NCBI RefSeq assembly: GCF_007859315.1
Contig: NZ_VOHA01000012.1
Coordinates: 124,001 to 188,000 of the forward strand
From: Reyranella sp. CPCC 100927
GTDB taxonomy: Bacteria > Pseudomonadota > Alphaproteobacteria > Reyranellales > Reyranellaceae
DNA: 64,000 nucleotides
Direction: 5' to 3'
A model generated the notes under the pieces. It saw only the letters and a program-made list of their open reading frames with translations, was not told the origin of the DNA and did not search any database. Shown here one piece after another: positions 18,059 through 29,509 of this stretch; the stretch's first letter is position 1; each line of letters begins with the position of its first letter. Made by a program: the position numbers and the translations under genes.

Positions 18059-18484
18059 TCACATGTTCTTCAGGACCCGCTCATAGACCGCCTTGATGGC
18101 GGCCATGTCGCCGGGCTTGGGATCCCAGTTGAGGTGCAGCCCGTCATCCTTCCAGCGCGGCAGGATGTGCATATGAAAGTGCAGCACGCTCTGTGCTGCG
18201 GCCGCGCCGTTTGCCTGCAGCAGATTGATGCCGTCGGGCGTCAGCGTCTTGTTCACGGCCGCCGCGACGCGCTTGGCGGTGGCCGCAACCGCGCCGATCG
18301 TCTCGGCCGGGATATCGTGCACCGTGGGCCAATGTCCCTTGGCGATGGCCAATGCATGGCCTTCGTTGGCCGGGTTGATGTCCATGAAGGCGATCGTCGT
18401 GTCGTCATCGTGCAGCTTGAAGCACGGAATCGTGCCGGCCACGATCTTGCAGAAAACGCAATCGGCATCGGTGGGATGAGACAT
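18059..18484 (-). CDS. HIT family nucleotide-binding hydrolase
   Basis: A 141-residue protein starting at ATG 18484. The HIT triad is clear: His102-Phe-His104-Met-His106 (HFHMHILP). A CxxC pair at residues 9-12 is the usual zinc site of the bacterial HINT-type group. These enzymes hydrolyse nucleoside phosphoramidates or dinucleotides. The gene is convergent with the DUF1796-like gene (7-base gap) and bounded upstream by a large palindromic repeat. Confidence 0.9.
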   Translation of the reverse strand: MSHPTDADCVFCKIVAGTIPCFKLHDDDTTIAFMDINPANEGHALAIAKGHWPTVHDIPAETIGAVAATAKRVAAAVNKTLTPDGINLLQANGAAAAQSVLHFHMHILPRWKDDGLHLNWDPKPGDMAAIKAVYERVLKNM

Positions 18485-18536
18485 GGTGCGCTCCTCTTGC
18501 GGGCTAGTACCTGGACTCACAATTGACTGATACAGG

Positions 18537-18619
18537 CTGTCATCCCGAGCGTAGCGAGGGATCTTTGGATGATGGCGTGCGATGCATCAAAAGATCCCTC
18601 GCTACGCTCGGGATGACAG
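18537..18619. repeat. dispersed GTCATCCC palindrome, long copy
   Basis: A nearly perfect inverted repeat: about 29 bases from CTGTCATCCCGAGCGTAGCG pair with the mirrored right arm around a 23-base centre. This is the best-preserved member of the family. Between a HIT gene start and the meaB end (both minus strand), it could end meaB transcription or serve as a transcript-stability hairpin. Confidence 0.75.
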
Positions 18620-18653
18620 CGGGTTGCGAATCACCTTTCAATGATCGTGAGTA

Positions 18654-19589
18654 CTAGCGTGCGGCCAATCGCGTTGCCGCCTGGGCGATGCGCGCGAACG
18701 GCGAACTGCCGGGCGCCAGCGCGAGGTCGCCGGCGCGCCGCAGACCCTCGCGGCCGAAGCGTTCGCGGATCGCTTCCTCGACCCAGAGCTGCGCCTGCGC
18801 ATGCCGCGTCGGCGCCAACCGCCCGCCGTCGGCCAGGTGCGCGCCATGCGCCGCGATCGCCTCGATCAGCGCGTCGATGCCGGCGCGCTGCTGTGAAGAC
18901 ACTGCCAGCACGCGCGGCGTCCAGCCATCGCCACCGGTCTCGCCCAGGCTGAGCGCGCCGGCGACGTCGGCACGGGCGCGCTCGGCCATGGTCCCGAGAT
19001 CGGCCTTGGTCACGGCCACGATGTGCGGAATTTCCACGATGCCGGCCTTCATGAACTGCAGCGAATCGCCCGAACCGGGCTGCACGCAGAACAACACGGT
19101 GTCGGCGACACCGGCAACATCGGTCTCCGACTGGCCGACGCCGACCGTCTCGATCACGACCAGATCGTAGAGCGCGCGCATGATCACCATGGCGCCCAGG
19201 GTCAGTTCGGCCAGGCCGCCCAACCGGTCGCGCGCCGCCATCGAGCGCACGAAGATGCCCTCGTCGGCCGGATCGGTGACCAGGCGCGCGCGATCGCCCA
19301 GCAGCGCGCCACCGGTGCGCCGCGACGAGGGATCGATGGCAATCACGCCGACGCTGCGCCCCGCTGCGCGCCACGCCTGGATCAGCGCCGACAGCAGCGT
19401 CGACTTGCCGACTCCGGGCGGGCCGGTGATCCCGACCACCTGGGCCCGCGGTGCGGCATAGGCGGCATCGAGCTGCCGGCGCACGTCATCGGCGTCGGGC
19501 TGGCGTTCCAGCCGCGCCAATGCCATCGCCAGCGCCGTCTTGCCGCCGGATCGCAGCGGCTCGAGCAAATCATGTCGTTCCGTTCGCAC
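18654..19589 (-). CDS. meaB: MeaB/ArgK-type G3E GTPase, methylmalonyl-CoA mutase chaperone
   Basis: A 311-residue protein with the Walker A motif GITGPPGVGKSTLL (residues 53-66), a typical length for MeaB. MeaB guards methylmalonyl-CoA mutase: it gates cobalamin delivery and ejects inactivated cofactor using GTP. The mutase genes themselves are not in the window. The gene sits alone between two copies of the same palindromic repeat (18537 and 19624). Confidence 0.92.
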   Translation of the reverse strand: MRTERHDLLEPLRSGGKTALAMALARLERQPDADDVRRQLDAAYAAPRAQVVGITGPPGVGKSTLLSALIQAWRAAGRSVGVIAIDPSSRRTGGALLGDRARLVTDPADEGIFVRSMAARDRLGGLAELTLGAMVIMRALYDLVVIETVGVGQSETDVAGVADTVLFCVQPGSGDSLQFMKAGIVEIPHIVAVTKADLGTMAERARADVAGALSLGETGGDGWTPRVLAVSSQQRAGIDALIEAIAAHGAHLADGGRLAPTRHAQAQLWVEEAIRERFGREGLRRAGDLALAPGSSPFARIAQAATRLAAR

Positions 19590-19623
19590 GGCGCCAATTA
19601 AGCACAGCCGTACGGAGATCGCA

Positions 19624-19702
19624 CGTCATCCCGAGCACAGCGAGGGATCTCCTGGAAAGGAGTCTCACGCGCAGAAGATCCCTCGCTGCGCTCGGGACGA
19701 CA
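19624..19702. repeat. dispersed GTCATCCC palindrome, long copy
   Basis: Arms CGTCATCCCGAGCACAGCGAG and CTCGCTGCGCTCGGGACGAC, slightly diverged, around an unpaired centre. This is the second copy flanking meaB. Confidence 0.7.
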
Positions 19703-19709
19703 GTCGTGA

Positions 19710-20858
19710 TCAGTTCAAGCCGTACAGCCGCTGCACGTTTTCCCGGGTGATCTTGCGGCGCACGGCAGGGGAGAAGTTGGCCAGGTTCTCATCGAGGATC
19801 CGCCGCGACTCGGGCCACAGGCAGTCCGGGTGCGGATAGTCGGCGCCCCAGATGATGGTGTCCTCGCCGATCAGCGGCACGATGGGTTCGAGATACTGGT
19901 CCTGTTGGTAGGTCACGAATCCCTGGCGGCGGAAATAGTCGCTGGGCTTCATCTTGAAGCCCAGGCTCTTCGCGCGGTCCTCGTACTCGGTGTCCAGCCG
20001 GTCGAATACATAGGGCAGCCACGTCACGCCCGACTCGCCCAGCACGAACTTGAAGTCGGGGAAGCGCTCGCAGGCACCCGAGGCCAGGATCGAGACCAGC
20101 ACCTCCATGGTGTCGAGCTGGAACAGCGCCGAGCGCACCAGCCGGTACTCGGTGAAGTATTCCTTCTCCATCTGCGGATTGTCCGGCGCGCGCAGCGCCT
20201 TGAAGCCGGTGGAGTGGAACGAGATCGGAAAACGGCATTCGGCCGATGCCTGCCACAGCGCGTCCCAGTCGCGGTGCCACAGCGGTGGCGTCATGCGCTT
20301 GAAGGCAAGGTCGCCGCCCTTCAGGCCGAGCTTGGCGCAGCGGCGCACCTCGGCGGCGGCCGCCTTGGGATCATGATTGGGAATGATCGCCAGCGGAAAG
20401 ACACGGTTGGGATCGGCGCGCTTGGCGAAGTCGGCGACCCAGTCGTTGTAGATGCCGTCGCACCAGCCGCGCAGGTTGGGATCGTTGATCATCTCGTTGA
20501 TCATCAGGCAGCCGTAGACGATCTCGGCGTCGAGCCCGTCGCGGTCGAGGTCGGCGATGCGCAGCTCGGGCGTGGTCGGCCGCGGCCTGGCGCCCCGCCG
20601 GTAGTCCCATTCGAAACCGTGGGCACGCATTTCGTCGACGTGCTTGAACGATCCCTGCTGGTATTTCAGAAAGCCCGGCCCGACGCCGTTCCACATGCCC
20701 TTGTCCTGGGCCTCGACGAACCAGTGCAGGCCGTCATCGAGTTCCTCGGTGCGCGGCGCCAGCAGCTTCCACTTGGCGGGCGCGGCAGCCGACCACAGGT
20801 CCGGCGGGCAATAGGTGAGATCGATGTGGTTGTCGCCGGAGATCAAGTGATGGGCCAT
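19710..20858 (-). CDS. metal-dependent amidohydrolase family 2 protein
   Basis: A 382-residue protein starting at ATG 20858 (the frame is open to 20942 but MAHHLISGDNHID is the family start). It has the ACMSD-type amidohydrolase-2 layout: an early metal motif (GDNHIDL, about 8-14), a mid-barrel His (SFHSTGF) and a final metal Asp in IIWGADYPHPDC. Members include decarboxylases and hydrolases of aromatic or cyclic intermediates, so the substrate is open. It lies alone on the minus strand, with ppdK starting upstream after a second repeat family. Confidence 0.85.
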   Translation of the reverse strand: MAHHLISGDNHIDLTYCPPDLWSAAAPAKWKLLAPRTEELDDGLHWFVEAQDKGMWNGVGPGFLKYQQGSFKHVDEMRAHGFEWDYRRGARPRPTTPELRIADLDRDGLDAEIVYGCLMINEMINDPNLRGWCDGIYNDWVADFAKRADPNRVFPLAIIPNHDPKAAAAEVRRCAKLGLKGGDLAFKRMTPPLWHRDWDALWQASAECRFPISFHSTGFKALRAPDNPQMEKEYFTEYRLVRSALFQLDTMEVLVSILASGACERFPDFKFVLGESGVTWLPYVFDRLDTEYEDRAKSLGFKMKPSDYFRRQGFVTYQQDQYLEPIVPLIGEDTIIWGADYPHPDCLWPESRRILDENLANFSPAVRRKITRENVQRLYGLN

Positions 20859-20965
20859 CGTGCGTTCCTTCCTCTCGTTCCCTGGCAACAAGGCTAGGGC
20901 CGACGCGAGGTCGCGGCAACGCGCGGCGCGGGGGCCACGCATTCGATGGCGTCATGCCTCATACG

Positions 20966-21046
20966 CTGGGAGCGCGGGCGTCCCGCCCGCAAGGCGAAAG
21001 TCTCGCTTTCGCCAGACCTGAGCGGGCCAGAGGCCCGCAGTCCCAG
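20966..21046. repeat. dispersed GGGAGCGCGGGCG palindrome
   Basis: CTGGGAGCGCGGGCGTCCCG and a degenerate inverted right arm (agcgggccagaggcccgcag, tcccag) around a small inner hairpin aaggcgaaag/ctttcgcc. Just past the ppdK stop (21049); may act as its terminator. The same family occurs at 44872 and 51559. Confidence 0.65.
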
Positions 21047-21048
21047 GA

Positions 21049-23724
<2,676 letters not shown>

Positions 23725-23752
23725 CGATCGTCTCTCACGATTGTCGCGTTCC

Positions 23753-25831
23753 CTATCCCTCGATCTTCGAGAAATCGGCGACGCGGTCGATTGTCACGCG
23801 AATGCGATTCAAGAGCTTGAGGCGGTTCAGCCGCAGAGCCGGATCGTCGGCGTTGACCGTCACCCGGTCGAAGAAAACGTCGATCGGTGCTCGAAGTTCC
23901 GCCAGTGCCGTCATGGCGCCCGTGAAGTCCTCACGCGCCAATGACGGTTTTGCTTTGGCGTCGACGTCCGTCAACGCCGCCGCCATGGCCTTTTCCTCCG
24001 CCGCCTGCAGTATTTGCGCATCGATGTCGCCGGCGATCTTGGCGCCGAGACCTTTTTCTTTCTTCTCCTCCGCGCGCACGATGTTGGCGGCGCGGTTGTA
24101 GGCAACGAGGAGATTCCTGCCGTCCTCGGTGCCGACGAACGCTTGCAGTGCTGTCACGCGCGCCAGCAGGCGCACGAGGTCGTCCTCGCCGCCCAGGGCG
24201 AACACCGCATCGACCAGATCGTGCCGCACGCCCTGCTCGCGCACCTGAACCTTGAGGCGATCGGCGAAGAAGCCCAGCAGGTCGCCACCCTTCGCGCCGA
24301 GCGAGGCCAGAAGCTGCGACAACGGCAAGCGAACCTGGTTCTCGACGATCAGCTGGATCGCACCCAGGGCCGCGCGCCGCAGTCCGAAGGGATCGCGCGA
24401 TCCCGTGGGTTTCTCGTCGATGGACCAGAAGGACACGAGGAGATCGAGCTTGTCGGCCAGCGCCACGGCCACGGCCATCGGTGCCGTGGGGCACGTGTCG
24501 TTCGGACCCTGCGGGGCGTAGTGTGCGCCGATGGCGTCGGCAACCTGAGACGGCAGGCCTTCGTGGCGCGCGTAGTAGCGGCCCATCGTGCCCTGCAGTT
24601 CGGGGAACTCGCCCACCATGCCGCTCACGAGATCGGCCTTGCACAGACGCGCTGCCTGTTCGACCTGCATCAGGTCGACGTCCCTGAAGAAGCCGCTCTT
24701 CTCCTGCGCCACGACTTCTTTCGCCAATGCAACGATTCGCTCGACGCGTTCGTACTGGGTGCCCAGTTTGGCGTGGAAGACGATGTCCTTCAGTGCCGGC
24801 AGCCGGTCGGCCAGCGTCACCTTGCGATCCTGGTCCCAGAAGAACCGGGCATCGGCCAAGCGGGCGCGCAGCACGCGCTCGTTGCCGGCGATGATCTCGG
24901 TGCCGCCGTCGCTGGTGATCATGTTGGCCACGACCACGAAGCGGTTGGCGAGCACCCCGTCCTCCTTGCGCGTGGCAAAGTAGCGTTGGTGCGTACGCAT
25001 CGAGGTGGTCAGCACCTCGGGCGGCAGGTCCATGAACGCATCGTCGATGGTGCCCATCAACGGCACCGGCCATTCGACCAGCCCGGCGACCTCGTCGATC
25101 AGCGCCTCGTCGTGATGCACGGCGATGCCGCTCTGGATGCAGAGCGTCTCGACCTTGGCGCGGATCACCGCGGCGCGCTCGACCGGATCGAGGATGACGC
25201 GCGCGGCGCGCAGCTGGCGGATATAGCCGCCAACCTCCTCGACGGTGATCTCGCCCGCCGACAGGAACCGATGGCCGCGCGTGCGGTTGCCGAAGCGGAT
25301 CGGCGGCATGCCGCCACCCAGCTCGAGCTGGCCGCGCAGCGGCTTGCCGTCGAACACCGCCAGGATCGAGTGCAGCGGCCGCACCCAGGCGAACGTGCCG
25401 CTGCCCCACTTCATCGACTTGGGCCACGACATCGCCGTGATGGCGTCGATCAGGATCTGCGGCAGCACATCCTCGGTCGGGCCGCCCTTCTTGCGCGTGA
25501 CGGCGAACCAGAACTCACCCTTGTCGGTCGTCCGCTTCTCGGCCTGGTCGAGCGACGCGAGCCCGGCGCCCTTCAGGAAGCCCTGGATGGCGTTGTCGGG
25601 TGCGCCCACACGCGGACCGCGCTTCTCTTCCTCGACGTCGGCACGCACCCGCGGCAGGCCGTCGACGACAACCGCCACCCGGCGCGGCCCGGCGAAGCCG
25701 CGCGTGCCGGCGAAGCCCAGGCCGGCGGCCGTCAGCCGGTCGGTGATCAGCCGCTGCATGTCCTGCGCCGCGCGCGTCTGCATGCGGGCCGGGATTTCCT
25801 CCGACAGGAGTTCGAACAGGAGCTTGGCCAC
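23753..25831 (-). CDS. glyS: glycyl-tRNA synthetase beta subunit
   Basis: A 692-residue protein, typical of the beta subunit of the alpha2-beta2 glycyl-tRNA synthetase. It begins [17 protein letters not shown], the conserved N-terminus, after a GTG start at 25831, and has a DALR-type anticodon-binding C-terminus ([19 protein letters not shown] segments). It recognises tRNA-Gly while the alpha subunit activates glycine. An inverted repeat of 130 bases separates it from glyQ upstream, and ppdK follows. Confidence 0.95.
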   Translation of the reverse strand: MAKLLFELLSEEIPARMQTRAAQDMQRLITDRLTAAGLGFAGTRGFAGPRRVAVVVDGLPRVRADVEEEKRGPRVGAPDNAIQGFLKGAGLASLDQAEKRTTDKGEFWFAVTRKKGGPTEDVLPQILIDAITAMSWPKSMKWGSGTFAWVRPLHSILAVFDGKPLRGQLELGGGMPPIRFGNRTRGHRFLSAGEITVEEVGGYIRQLRAARVILDPVERAAVIRAKVETLCIQSGIAVHHDEALIDEVAGLVEWPVPLMGTIDDAFMDLPPEVLTTSMRTHQRYFATRKEDGVLANRFVVVANMITSDGGTEIIAGNERVLRARLADARFFWDQDRKVTLADRLPALKDIVFHAKLGTQYERVERIVALAKEVVAQEKSGFFRDVDLMQVEQAARLCKADLVSGMVGEFPELQGTMGRYYARHEGLPSQVADAIGAHYAPQGPNDTCPTAPMAVAVALADKLDLLVSFWSIDEKPTGSRDPFGLRRAALGAIQLIVENQVRLPLSQLLASLGAKGGDLLGFFADRLKVQVREQGVRHDLVDAVFALGGEDDLVRLLARVTALQAFVGTEDGRNLLVAYNRAANIVRAEEKKEKGLGAKIAGDIDAQILQAAEEKAMAAALTDVDAKAKPSLAREDFTGAMTALAELRAPIDVFFDRVTVNADDPALRLNRLKLLNRIRVTIDRVADFSKIEG

Positions 25832-25854
25832 GGGTCAGGCTCCCTTCCAATCAA

Positions 25855-25980
25855 CCTCCCCCCTTGCGGGGGAGGTCGGCGGCGCGCAGCGCCGACGGGT
25901 GGGGGGTCGACAGACGCGGTGCTGCGTGTGGAGGGCCCCCTCCCCGACCCTCCCCCACAAGGGGGGAGGGGGGAGAAGAC
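25855..25980. repeat. CTCCCCC-rich palindromic repeat between glyQ and glyS
   Basis: CCTCCCCCCTTGCGGGGGAGG (two arms of the hairpin) and a second hairpin ccctcccccacaaggggggaggg, with a GGCGCGCAGCGCC inner palindrome. This complex repeat resembles the CTCCCCGC family at 11968. It lies inside the glyQS operon, so it may modulate the relative amount of the two subunits. It is not a protein gene. Confidence 0.65.
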
Positions 25981-26001
25981 GGCGGCTCGACTGGATCGCC
26001 C

Positions 26002-26886
26002 TCACGACTGGCCCTCCAGCCATGCCTCGCAGCAGGCCTTGGCCAGCGTGCGCACGCGCCCGATGTAGGCCTGCCGCTCGGTGACGCTGATCACGCCGCG
26101 GGCATCGAGCAGATTGAAGGTGTGGCTGGCCTTGATGCACTGGTCGTAGGCCGGCAGCGCCAGCTTGCGGTCGCCGGCGCCCAGCAGCGCCGTGCACTCC
26201 TTCTCCGCGTCGGCGAAGTGGCGGAACAGGATGTCGGTGTCGGCGCGCTCGAAATTGTAGGTCGACTGCTCGCGCTCGTTGCGCAGGAACACCTCGCCGT
26301 AGGTTACCGGCACGGCGGAGTCGGGCCGGTTGAACGGCAGGTCATAGACGCTCTTCTTGTCGAACAGGTACATCGCCAGCCGCTCGAGCCCGTACGTGAT
26401 CTCGCCCGAGACCAACTCGACCTCGATGCCGCCGACCTGCTGGAAATAGGTGAACTGGGTCACCTCCATGCCATCGCACCAGACCTCCCAGCCCAGGCCC
26501 CAGGCGCCCAGGGTCGGGCTTTCCCAGTCATCCTCGACCAGCCGCAGGTCGTGCTGGTCGGGATCGATGCCGATGGCGCGCAGCGAGCCGAAATAGGCAT
26601 CCAGGATGTCACCGGGCGACGGCTTCAGGATGACCTGGAACTGATAGTAGTGCTGCAGTCGGTTGGGGTTCTCGCCGTAGCGCCCGTCCTTGGGCCGCCG
26701 CGAAGGCTGCACGTAGCAGGCGCGCCACGGCTTGGGGCCCAGCGCCCGCAGGGTGGTGGCCACGTGAAAGGTGCCGGCGCCCATTTCCATGTCGTAGGGC
26801 TGCAGCACGACACAGCCCTGGTCAGCCCAATAGTGCTGCAATGTCAGGATCAGCTCCTGGAAGCAGGTCGGCTTCGGGATGTCCAT
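26002..26886 (-). CDS. glyQ: glycyl-tRNA synthetase alpha subunit
   Basis: A 294-residue protein starting at ATG 26886. [14 protein letters not shown] and [20 protein letters not shown] (the class II catalytic motif region) and [21 protein letters not shown] are characteristic of the alpha subunit, which activates glycine as glycyl-adenylate. Its length fits the family. The beta subunit gene lies just downstream in the same operon. The 354 bases before the start hold nothing I recognise, and I see no riboswitch there. Confidence 0.96.
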   Translation of the reverse strand: MDIPKPTCFQELILTLQHYWADQGCVVLQPYDMEMGAGTFHVATTLRALGPKPWRACYVQPSRRPKDGRYGENPNRLQHYYQFQVILKPSPGDILDAYFGSLRAIGIDPDQHDLRLVEDDWESPTLGAWGLGWEVWCDGMEVTQFTYFQQVGGIEVELVSGEITYGLERLAMYLFDKKSVYDLPFNRPDSAVPVTYGEVFLRNEREQSTYNFERADTDILFRHFADAEKECTALLGAGDRKLALPAYDQCIKASHTFNLLDARGVISVTERQAYIGRVRTLAKACCEAWLEGQS

Positions 26887-27240
26887 CAGACTCGGCACAG
26901 TGTTGATTCCCCACAACTTTCCGCCAAAACTAGGGCGGCTTGGGTGCGGCGCACCATATGGGCCGGTCCGGATGGGGTCAAGGCAACCGGGTGATGGCTG
27001 GCAGCGTCCCCATCCGCCGGACGAAATATTCTGTGGACTGCAAAAGGAAGCCAACCCAGCCGCCGCAGCATGGCGACATGGCGGTCCGAACAAAACGCGC
27101 CGTCAAAACGCCTGACAATAATGACAACAAATCGGCCCACGGCTTCCCATCGGCCCAAAATTCAGGTGCCGCCGGCCCGTTTGCTACCAGCCTGCATCGC
27201 GCTCTCAAATAGAGAACAATAACACCGGTGAACGCGTGGT
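26887..27240. other. intergenic region with no recognised element
   Basis: About 354 bases between glyQ and a small membrane protein gene on the same strand. No ribosome site with a matching frame stood out, and no T-rich terminator hairpin was seen. Likely carries the glyQ promoter. Confidence 0.4.
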
Positions 27241-27486
27241 CTAGCCGCGGGGGCAGGTCGGCCGCTCGCAGCGGCGGGCATTCACGGCGACGAAGTCGCC
27301 GCACACGGGACAGGCCCGCATGTCGTCGACCGGCTTGGGCGGCGGCGGCGGATCGTTGCGCGGCGCCGGCGCCGGGTTGCGTGGCCGCTCGAGCTGGCCG
27401 CTCTGCAGACGCTGCCACCAGCGATAGCCAAACCAGGCGGCGGCGATGACGATCGCCAGGACCAGGATCTTGCCGAAGAAACCCAT
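27241..27486 (-). CDS. small membrane-anchored zinc-ribbon-like protein
   Basis: An 81-residue protein starting at ATG 27486. One N-terminal membrane segment (about 5-20, LVLAIVIAAAWFGY), a proline-rich linker (PAPAPRNDPPPPPKP) and a C-terminal CPVC-x8-CERPTC pattern that looks like a short zinc ribbon (C-x2-C ... C-x5-C). This would place a small metal-binding tail in the cytoplasm or periplasm. Function unknown; no operon partner is evident. Confidence 0.7.
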   Translation of the reverse strand: MGFFGKILVLAIVIAAAWFGYRWWQRLQSGQLERPRNPAPAPRNDPPPPPKPVDDMRACPVCGDFVAVNARRCERPTCPRG

Positions 27487-27617
27487 GATGGGGTTGTCGC
27501 GTCGTGCGGCGGCCCTCGTCAAGCGCGGCGATCACCAGCGCGCTCCATATGGGAGCACGGACCCGACAGTCAGCCGCTGCCGGCATCGGCCTCCGATTCA
27601 TGCCGGCTGAAGGCGTT

Positions 27618-28037
27618 TCAGGGAGGATCCAGAAAGCGCTGCCGGACATCGGGTGGCGGCATCAGGCAGGCGTCCTTCTGCCCGAACCACCTGTAGCGGT
27701 TGCGCGCGACCAGCGAATAGAGCACGTCGCGCAGCGGCCGCGGCACGATCCAGAACACCAGGCCCAGCCGCCACGGAAACGGCAGGCGCGCCAGCACACG
27801 CAGCGCCGCCGTGGATTTCGTGTAGCAGCGGCCGCCCTCAACCAGGGTGACGTTTTCCAGATCGCCGTCGGGCAGGCCGAAGCGCTTCTTCAGGGCGCCG
27901 CCCACTTTCCCTTGCGCGAACGCGAACCGGTAGACGCCGCGCCTGTCGTTGCGCAGCACGATGCCGACGCCGAACGCACAGATATTGCAAACGCCATCGA
28001 AGATCAGGATGGGACCACCGTCGGTCACATCGGCCAT
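27618..28037 (-). CDS. DCC family (DUF393) thiol-disulfide oxidoreductase-like protein
   Basis: A 139-residue protein, start set at ATG 28037 (an ATG at 28070 is also in frame). It has the DUF393 signature FDGVCNICAFGV with the CxxC-type pair near residues 16-19 and a C-terminal hydrophobic segment with RNRYRWFG. Members are small thiol-oxidoreductase-like proteins. Both cysteines of the motif are intact. It lies downstream of the lyase-like gene on the same strand (gap about 97 bases). A functional link is not shown. Confidence 0.85.
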   Translation of the reverse strand: MADVTDGGPILIFDGVCNICAFGVGIVLRNDRRGVYRFAFAQGKVGGALKKRFGLPDGDLENVTLVEGGRCYTKSTAALRVLARLPFPWRLGLVFWIVPRPLRDVLYSLVARNRYRWFGQKDACLMPPPDVRQRFLDPP

Positions 28038-28134
28038 CGTCACGGCAAGGCTCCCGGTCAAGCCACCCATGCCCTTTACGGCAAAGGCCGCGCCGGCAAA
28101 ACGAGGCTCACCGTCGCAGCCTTCTTCTGCGGGA

Positions 28135-28737
28135 TCAGCTGCGCCTGACGTTGGGCAGCCACAGACCGGTGATCATGCCGCTGCGGCCGAGGGACACATG
28201 GGAGGTGTACGGGCCCGGGAACACCGGTTCGCGCTGCGTGAGAAAGCCCCTTTCGGTGCGCAGGCTGTTGCGCGGCGCGGGAGCGTGCAGCAGGCCCTGG
28301 CGCGGCCCGCCTTCGGTCCGGACCAACGGGGGGCGCACGAGACTCTGGCGCGACCACGGATGCGGGCCCGGCTCGATCGCGCCCCGCTCGCGCATTTGCA
28401 CGAGAACCGGATCGATCCTGTCGACGATGTGCTGCGCCACATCGAACGGTCCGGCATAGATCGTGATGAACTTGCCCGCCGACGCGCCGTGATCCTCGAC
28501 ATTGAAGTTGGTGTATTGCCCGGGCAGCACCACCTTGTGATGCGCCTCGAGATCGCGCAGCTGCGGCAGGATCTCGCGTGCCAGCGGAGCGTGCGTCGGC
28601 TCCGACACCGAGATGTGCAGCTTGTAGCCATCGATCGCGGTGGTCTGCAGCCGCGTTTCGGCAAACCACGGGAAGTTGAATTGATATTGATCGTGTGGCT
28701 GTCCGTAAAAACTGTCTTCCAGTGGCGGTCTGCCCAT
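28135..28737 (-). CDS. lyase-domain-like protein, possible OspF/HopA1-type fold (long paralog)
   Basis: A 200-residue protein. The central block reads YKLHISVS (K39, H41), then HHKVV (K68), then GKFITIYAG (K89), then IEPGPHP, with a basic C-terminal part. The order and spacing match my memory of phosphothreonine-lyase domains: OspF/SpvC (KFHIS, WK, GAQFTLY, APGEYP, YRNE) and the lyase domains of class III-V lanthipeptide enzymes (KLHVS, GKFVTIYP). The family is inferred, not searched. Relative to its neighbour at 28833 it has an extra stretch at about 130-178. It starts 95 bases past its paralog's stop. Confidence 0.5.
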   Translation of the reverse strand: MGRPPLEDSFYGQPHDQYQFNFPWFAETRLQTTAIDGYKLHISVSEPTHAPLAREILPQLRDLEAHHKVVLPGQYTNFNVEDHGASAGKFITIYAGPFDVAQHIVDRIDPVLVQMRERGAIEPGPHPWSRQSLVRPPLVRTEGGPRQGLLHAPAPRNSLRTERGFLTQREPVFPGPYTSHVSLGRSGMITGLWLPNVRRS

Positions 28738-28832
28738 CGCCCGCTCCCTGTCCTGGTCAGAGATCAGACAGGGGATCGTGCGCGTACCGCCGTCAGCGCG
28801 ATATTCCCATTTGGGAACGGATCGCCGGCCCG

Positions 28833-29294
28833 TCAGCCGCGCTTGAGGTTGTCCAGCCAGAGCCAGGTGATCATGCCGCTGCTGCCGACCGCGGCTTCCT
28901 GCTGCGCATGACCGGTCTGGCGGTTGAGCGGGACGGGGCCCGGCTGCAGGCCGCGCTGGCGGAGGCCGGCCAGGACGGGATCAATCACGTCGATGATCCG
29001 CCGGGTCGGCCCATCGGGACCGGCGTAGACCGTGATGAACTTGCCGGCCTGCTGGCCCATGTTGAAGTTGGCATACATCTGCGGCAGCACCACCTTGTGG
29101 TGGGTATGCAGAATGCGCAGCGTCGGCAGGATCACGCGCGCCAGCGGATCATGGTGCTGCGTCGACACCGTGATGTGCAGCTTGTAGCCGCTCTGATGCC
29201 CGGTCTTCACCAGCGTTTCGGCGAACGGCAGAAAGACCTCGTACTCGTTGTCCGGCTGCCCATAGAGAAGAGTGGTCATCGGCGGCCTCGCCAT
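28833..29294 (-). CDS. lyase-domain-like protein, possible OspF/HopA1-type fold (short paralog)
   Basis: A 153-residue protein starting at ATG 29294 (GGAG just upstream). It shares RPPM/RPPL plus YGQP at the start, YKLHITVS (K38, H40), HTHHKVVL (K67), GKFITVYAG (K85), PGPVPLNRQTG (R125) and the closing SGMIT-LWL-N with the protein at 28135, so the two are tandem duplicates. The short form resembles the bare catalytic core of phosphothreonine-lyase domains; the fold and activity are inference. It is divergent from the papain-like peptidase gene and shares its promoter region. No secretion signal was seen. Confidence 0.5.
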   Translation of the reverse strand: MARPPMTTLLYGQPDNEYEVFLPFAETLVKTGHQSGYKLHITVSTQHHDPLARVILPTLRILHTHHKVVLPQMYANFNMGQQAGKFITVYAGPDGPTRRIIDVIDPVLAGLRQRGLQPGPVPLNRQTGHAQQEAAVGSSGMITWLWLDNLKRG

Positions 29295-29310
29295 AAGCGT
29301 CTCCCCACGC

Positions 29311-29340
29311 ATATGATATGAGTGAGCATATGCTCATATA
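29311..29340. promoter_or_regulatory. palindromic operator-like site between the lyase-like and peptidase genes
   Basis: TGAGCATATGCTCA at 29323-29336 is a perfect 14-bp palindrome. ATATGAG at 29316-29322 and CTCATAT at 29333-29339 form further half-sites, so the module is AT-rich and symmetrical. It lies 17 bases from the start of the short lyase-like gene and about 170 bases from the start of the divergent peptidase gene, which suggests a shared regulator. The regulator is not evident. Confidence 0.5.
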
Positions 29341-29509
29341 CAGATCAGCGCCAGAGAAATTGCGCAATACCGCGCCCATCGGCGGGGTCAACCTGTGACG
29401 AATCCGCCATTTGACCCTCCGCGTGAAGCAGTGAAGGAATCGTAACCGGCTCGGTCCATGATGGGACAGGCCCCCATCCCCCATCGAAAACGTTCCTTGG
29501 TGATTTGCA

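Noticed and set aside
24014-26068. 684-codon plus-strand frame antisense to glyS
   Set aside because: Antisense shadow of glyS with no ribosome site or recognisable motif. glyS and glyQ are full length on the other strand.
28135-28737. The lyase-like proteins as type III secreted effectors
   Set aside because: No type III secretion genes, chaperone genes or secretion signals are in the window, so an effector role is not claimed; only the domain similarity is reported.
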